NCBI GenBank assembly: GCA_041665065.1
Contig: JBAYJM010000027.1
Location: 1-7,894 of the forward strand
Direction: 5' to 3'
DNA length: 7,894 nt
Source of the DNA: JBAYJM01 sp041665065
Lineage (GTDB): Bacteria; Patescibacteriota; Patescibacteriia; 2-01-FULL-39-33
This document shows positions 5,798 to 7,894 of this stretch, piece by piece (the stretch's first letter is position 1; every line of letters begins with the position of its first letter). The translations under genes and the position numbers were made by a program. Under the pieces are notes generated by a model. That model was not told where the DNA came from. It worked only from the letters and a program-made list of their open reading frames with translations, and ran no database searches.

Positions 5798-5813
5798 GAA
5801 CTTTGACAATTTA
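5798..5813 (+). promoter_or_regulatory. boxA-like antitermination site before 23S
   Basis: CTTTGACAATTTA (5801-5813) matches 12 of 13 bases of the E. coli rrn leader boxA and flank as I recall it (CTTTAACAATTTA). BoxA is where NusB and ribosomal protein S10 load to make rRNA transcription resistant to termination. It lies about 60 nt before the mature 23S end. It also contains TTGACA, but no -10 box at suitable spacing, so it is better read as boxA than as a promoter. Confidence 0.5.
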
Positions 5814-6104
5814 GTTATAGGGTAAAGCAATTAGCTGAATAAAAATATAAATTTTATTATCACAATTCTTGTGATTAAACAATAAGAGCAAATGGTGGAT
5901 GCCTTGACATCAAAAGACGATGAAGGACGTAGCAGCCTGCGATAAGCTTCGGGGAGGTGGCAAGCAACCTTTGATCCGTAGATTTCCGAATGGGGAAACC
6001 CTTTCTGTTGAAGGCAGAAGATCCATGACTGAATACATAGGTCATGTGAAGACAACCCGGTGAAGTGAAACATCTCAGTAGCCGGAGGAAAAGAAAAAAT
6101 AAAT

Positions 6105-6152
6105 GTCTATAGATTTACTCACCGCTTCCATGCGGTTAGTGAATCTGTAGAC
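6105..6152 (+). other. Extra hairpin inserted in 23S domain I
   Basis: Two 21-nt arms (6105-6125 and 6132-6152) pair around a 6-nt loop (TTCCAT), with two G-U pairs and a single mismatch. Flanking sequence matches E. coli 23S: GAGGAAAAGAAA before and ATTCCGTGAGTAGTGGCGAGCG after. Where E. coli has about 9 nt (roughly position 223-232), this gene has about 59. It reads as an rRNA expansion segment or an excised intervening sequence. Confidence 0.75.
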
Positions 6153-6203
6153 TGTATTCCGTGAGTAGTGGCGAGCGAAAGCGGAGCAGCCCAAACCCTA
6201 GCG

Positions 6204-6273
6204 TGTGTTGTGTTGTTGAGAGTTGGTTCTTCGGAATTAATTTGAGACAACGCTTAAAGGTGTATGCCGTTGC
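6204..6273 (+). other. UUCG-capped extension in the helix 16 region of 23S
   Basis: The conserved-type stem CCCTAGCG (6196-6203) pairs with CGCTAGGG (6274-6281). In many bacteria this helix ends in a short loop; here it encloses about 70 nt. Inside, GTGTTGT (6210-6216) pairs with ACAACGC (6247-6253), then a TGAG/TGAG internal loop, then a 9-bp stem (6221-6229 with 6234-6242) closed by the stable C(UUCG)G tetraloop. Coherent nested pairing shows it is folded RNA rather than random insertion. Confidence 0.7.
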
Positions 6274-6495
6274 CGCTAGGGGGTAGAAGATTAAAACATA
6301 AGTTGTCATACAACAATTTGGTAACGATAAGTCCTCCCTAATGGAACGGTTTGGAAAATCCGACCAAAGAGGGTGAAAGTCCCGTACGTGAAAGGGGTCT
6401 TATCTTGCAGTTTTAACTCTGAAGTACTACAGGACTCGTGAAATTCTGTAGGAAACCGCCGTGACTATACGGCAAGGCTAAATACTTTTGATGAT

Positions 6496-6532
<37 letters not shown>

Positions 6533-7118
6533 CAGCCCTGTTAGGGCGATGAAATAGTATCTGAAACCATTTGTTTACAAGCGAGTTGGAGCTCAAGTGG
6601 CCGCAAGGCATTACTGAGCGACAGCGTTCCTATTGAAGAATGAGCCAACGAGTTTATTCTGTGTTGTTCGTCTAATCCCCAAAGGGAGGAGGCAAAGTGA
6701 AAGCGAGGGTTAATAGCCCGCAATTGACAGCACGGATAAGACCCGAAACGAGGTGAGCTAACCATGACCAGGGTGAACCCAGTGTAACAACTGGGGGAGG
6801 CCCGAACCCACTAGCTGTGCAAAACTAGGGGATGAGTTGTGGTTAGAGGAGAAATTCCAATCGAACTTCGTAATAGCTGGTTCTCCTCGAAATAGCTTTA
6901 GGGCTAGCTTCGGAATTAGGCCTGGGGGTAGAGCACTGAATGAGAACGGGTCCGCAAGGATACTTTTTTCAATCAAACTCCGAATACCAGGTACCCGTAT
7001 TCCGGAAGTCAGACCGTGGGGGCTAAGCTCCACTGGTCAAAAGGGAAACAGCCCAGATCGCAATCTAAGGTCCCGAAATCTATGTTAAGTGTTAAAGGCG
7101 GTATCATGACTCCGACAA

Positions 7119-7149
<31 letters not shown>

Positions 7150-7894
7150 TAAAGAAAGCGTAACAGCTCACTGGTCAAGTTGTCTTGCGCCGAAAATGTA
7201 ACGGGGCTAAACATAGTACCGAAGATGCGGGCTCTGATTTATCAGAGCGGTAGAGGAGCGTTCCAAACGAAATGAAGCGGTATCCGCGAGGAACTGTGGA
7301 TTGTTTGGAAGTGAGAATGTTGGCATAAGTAGCAAAAATCAGGGTGACAATCCCTGACGCCGCAAACCCGAGGTTTCCTGGGCAATGAGAAACAACCCAG
7401 GGTTAGTCGGTCCTAAGGCGAGGCTGAAAGGCGTAGTCGATGGATCAGCAGGTTAATATTCCTGCACTACCTTAATTTTCCGATGGGGGGACGCATCATC
7501 TAGGATCAAGCGTTTTTTGGCTTATGACGTTGACGACCAGCGGTATGGTGGATAGGCAAATCCGTTCACCAATAATACCAAGGTTGGCAAAAGAGAAAAC
7601 CGCAAGGTGGACTCAATTTGATTTGACATGGTGCCAAGAAAAACCTCTAGGGCTAAGATTAAGGTAACCGTACTTAAACCGACACAGGTGGGTGAGGCGA
7701 GTAGCCTCAGGCGTACGAGAGAAACTTTGTTAAGGAACTCGGCAAAACAGCGACCGTAACTTCGGAATAAGGTCTCCCCGCGCAAGCGGGGCGCAGCTAA
7801 AGATAACAAGCGACTGTTTATCAAAAACTTAGGTCCCTGCTAAACCGCAAGGTGATGTATAGGGGCTGATGCCTGGCCAGTGTCTGAACGTTAA

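Larger units (their letters stand above)
5546..5871 (+). other. 23S rRNA leader, no protein gene
   Basis: About 325 nt separate the consensus promoter from the 23S rRNA. I see no 16S rRNA, tRNA or convincing coding sequence here. In order it holds a boxA-like stretch (TGTTCTTGACA, 5572-5582), a short AT hairpin (GCTTAA at 5613-5618 with TTAAGC at 5624-5629), a terminator-like hairpin with seven T (5697-5723), a long hairpin (5735-5786), and a second boxA-like stretch (5801-5813). This layout, with boxA sites and structured RNA, is that of an rRNA operon leader. Confidence 0.7.

Noticed and set aside
6105..6283. Group I intron or homing endonuclease gene in 23S, as known in some CPR rRNAs.
   Set aside because: The extra segments are only about 50 and 70 nt, fold as simple hairpins, and contain no LAGLIDADG frame or intron core.

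Overview
The window looks like chromosomal DNA from a small-genome, AT-rich bacterium. The best guess is the Patescibacteria/Candidate Phyla Radiation (CPR), possibly Parcubacteria. Several things support this: a DUF5654-like small membrane protein, a large secreted lamin-tail/PKD/OB-fold protein with a C-terminal membrane anchor, short A/T-rich spacers, no Shine-Dalgarno motif in front of any visible start codon, and a 23S rRNA with extra segments. TGA acts as a real stop here, so the TGA=Gly code of Gracilibacteria/Absconditabacteria is unlikely. The assignment rests on family recognition from memory, not on a tree.

Layout. Positions 2-181 are the C-terminal tail of NusA, followed by an intrinsic terminator. 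Positions 224-1345 (+) encode a complete cyclopropane-fatty-acid synthase. It converges on an 840-residue exported, membrane-anchored protein (1375-3897, -); the two share one bidirectional terminator, and the stop codon of the large gene lies in its loop. Upstream of the large gene on the same strand is an uncharacterised 159-residue protein (3929-4408, -). A compact divergent promoter region (about 4431-4489) drives that pair leftward and, rightward, a tRNA-Leu(UAG) (4502-4583). The tRNA is followed closely by an MBL-fold hydrolase (4608-5192) and a DUF5654-like membrane protein (5204-5524).

A perfect consensus sigma70-type promoter (TTGACA-N17-TATAAT, 5511-5539) overlaps the end of the DUF5654 gene. 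It opens a leader of about 325 nt with hairpins, a terminator-like element and boxA-like sites, then the 5' two-thirds of a 23S rRNA gene (about 5872 to the window end). No 16S rRNA lies upstream, so 23S appears unlinked from 16S and transcribed from its own promoter. By hand alignment to E. coli 23S, domain I carries two extra segments: a nearly perfect 21-bp hairpin (6105-6152) and a roughly 70-nt UUCG-capped extension (6204-6273).

The genes do not form one pathway. The most notable content is the stand-alone 23S unit with its possibly attenuated leader, the rRNA expansions, the multidomain surface protein, and a lipid-modifying enzyme in what is probably a lipid-scavenging organism.
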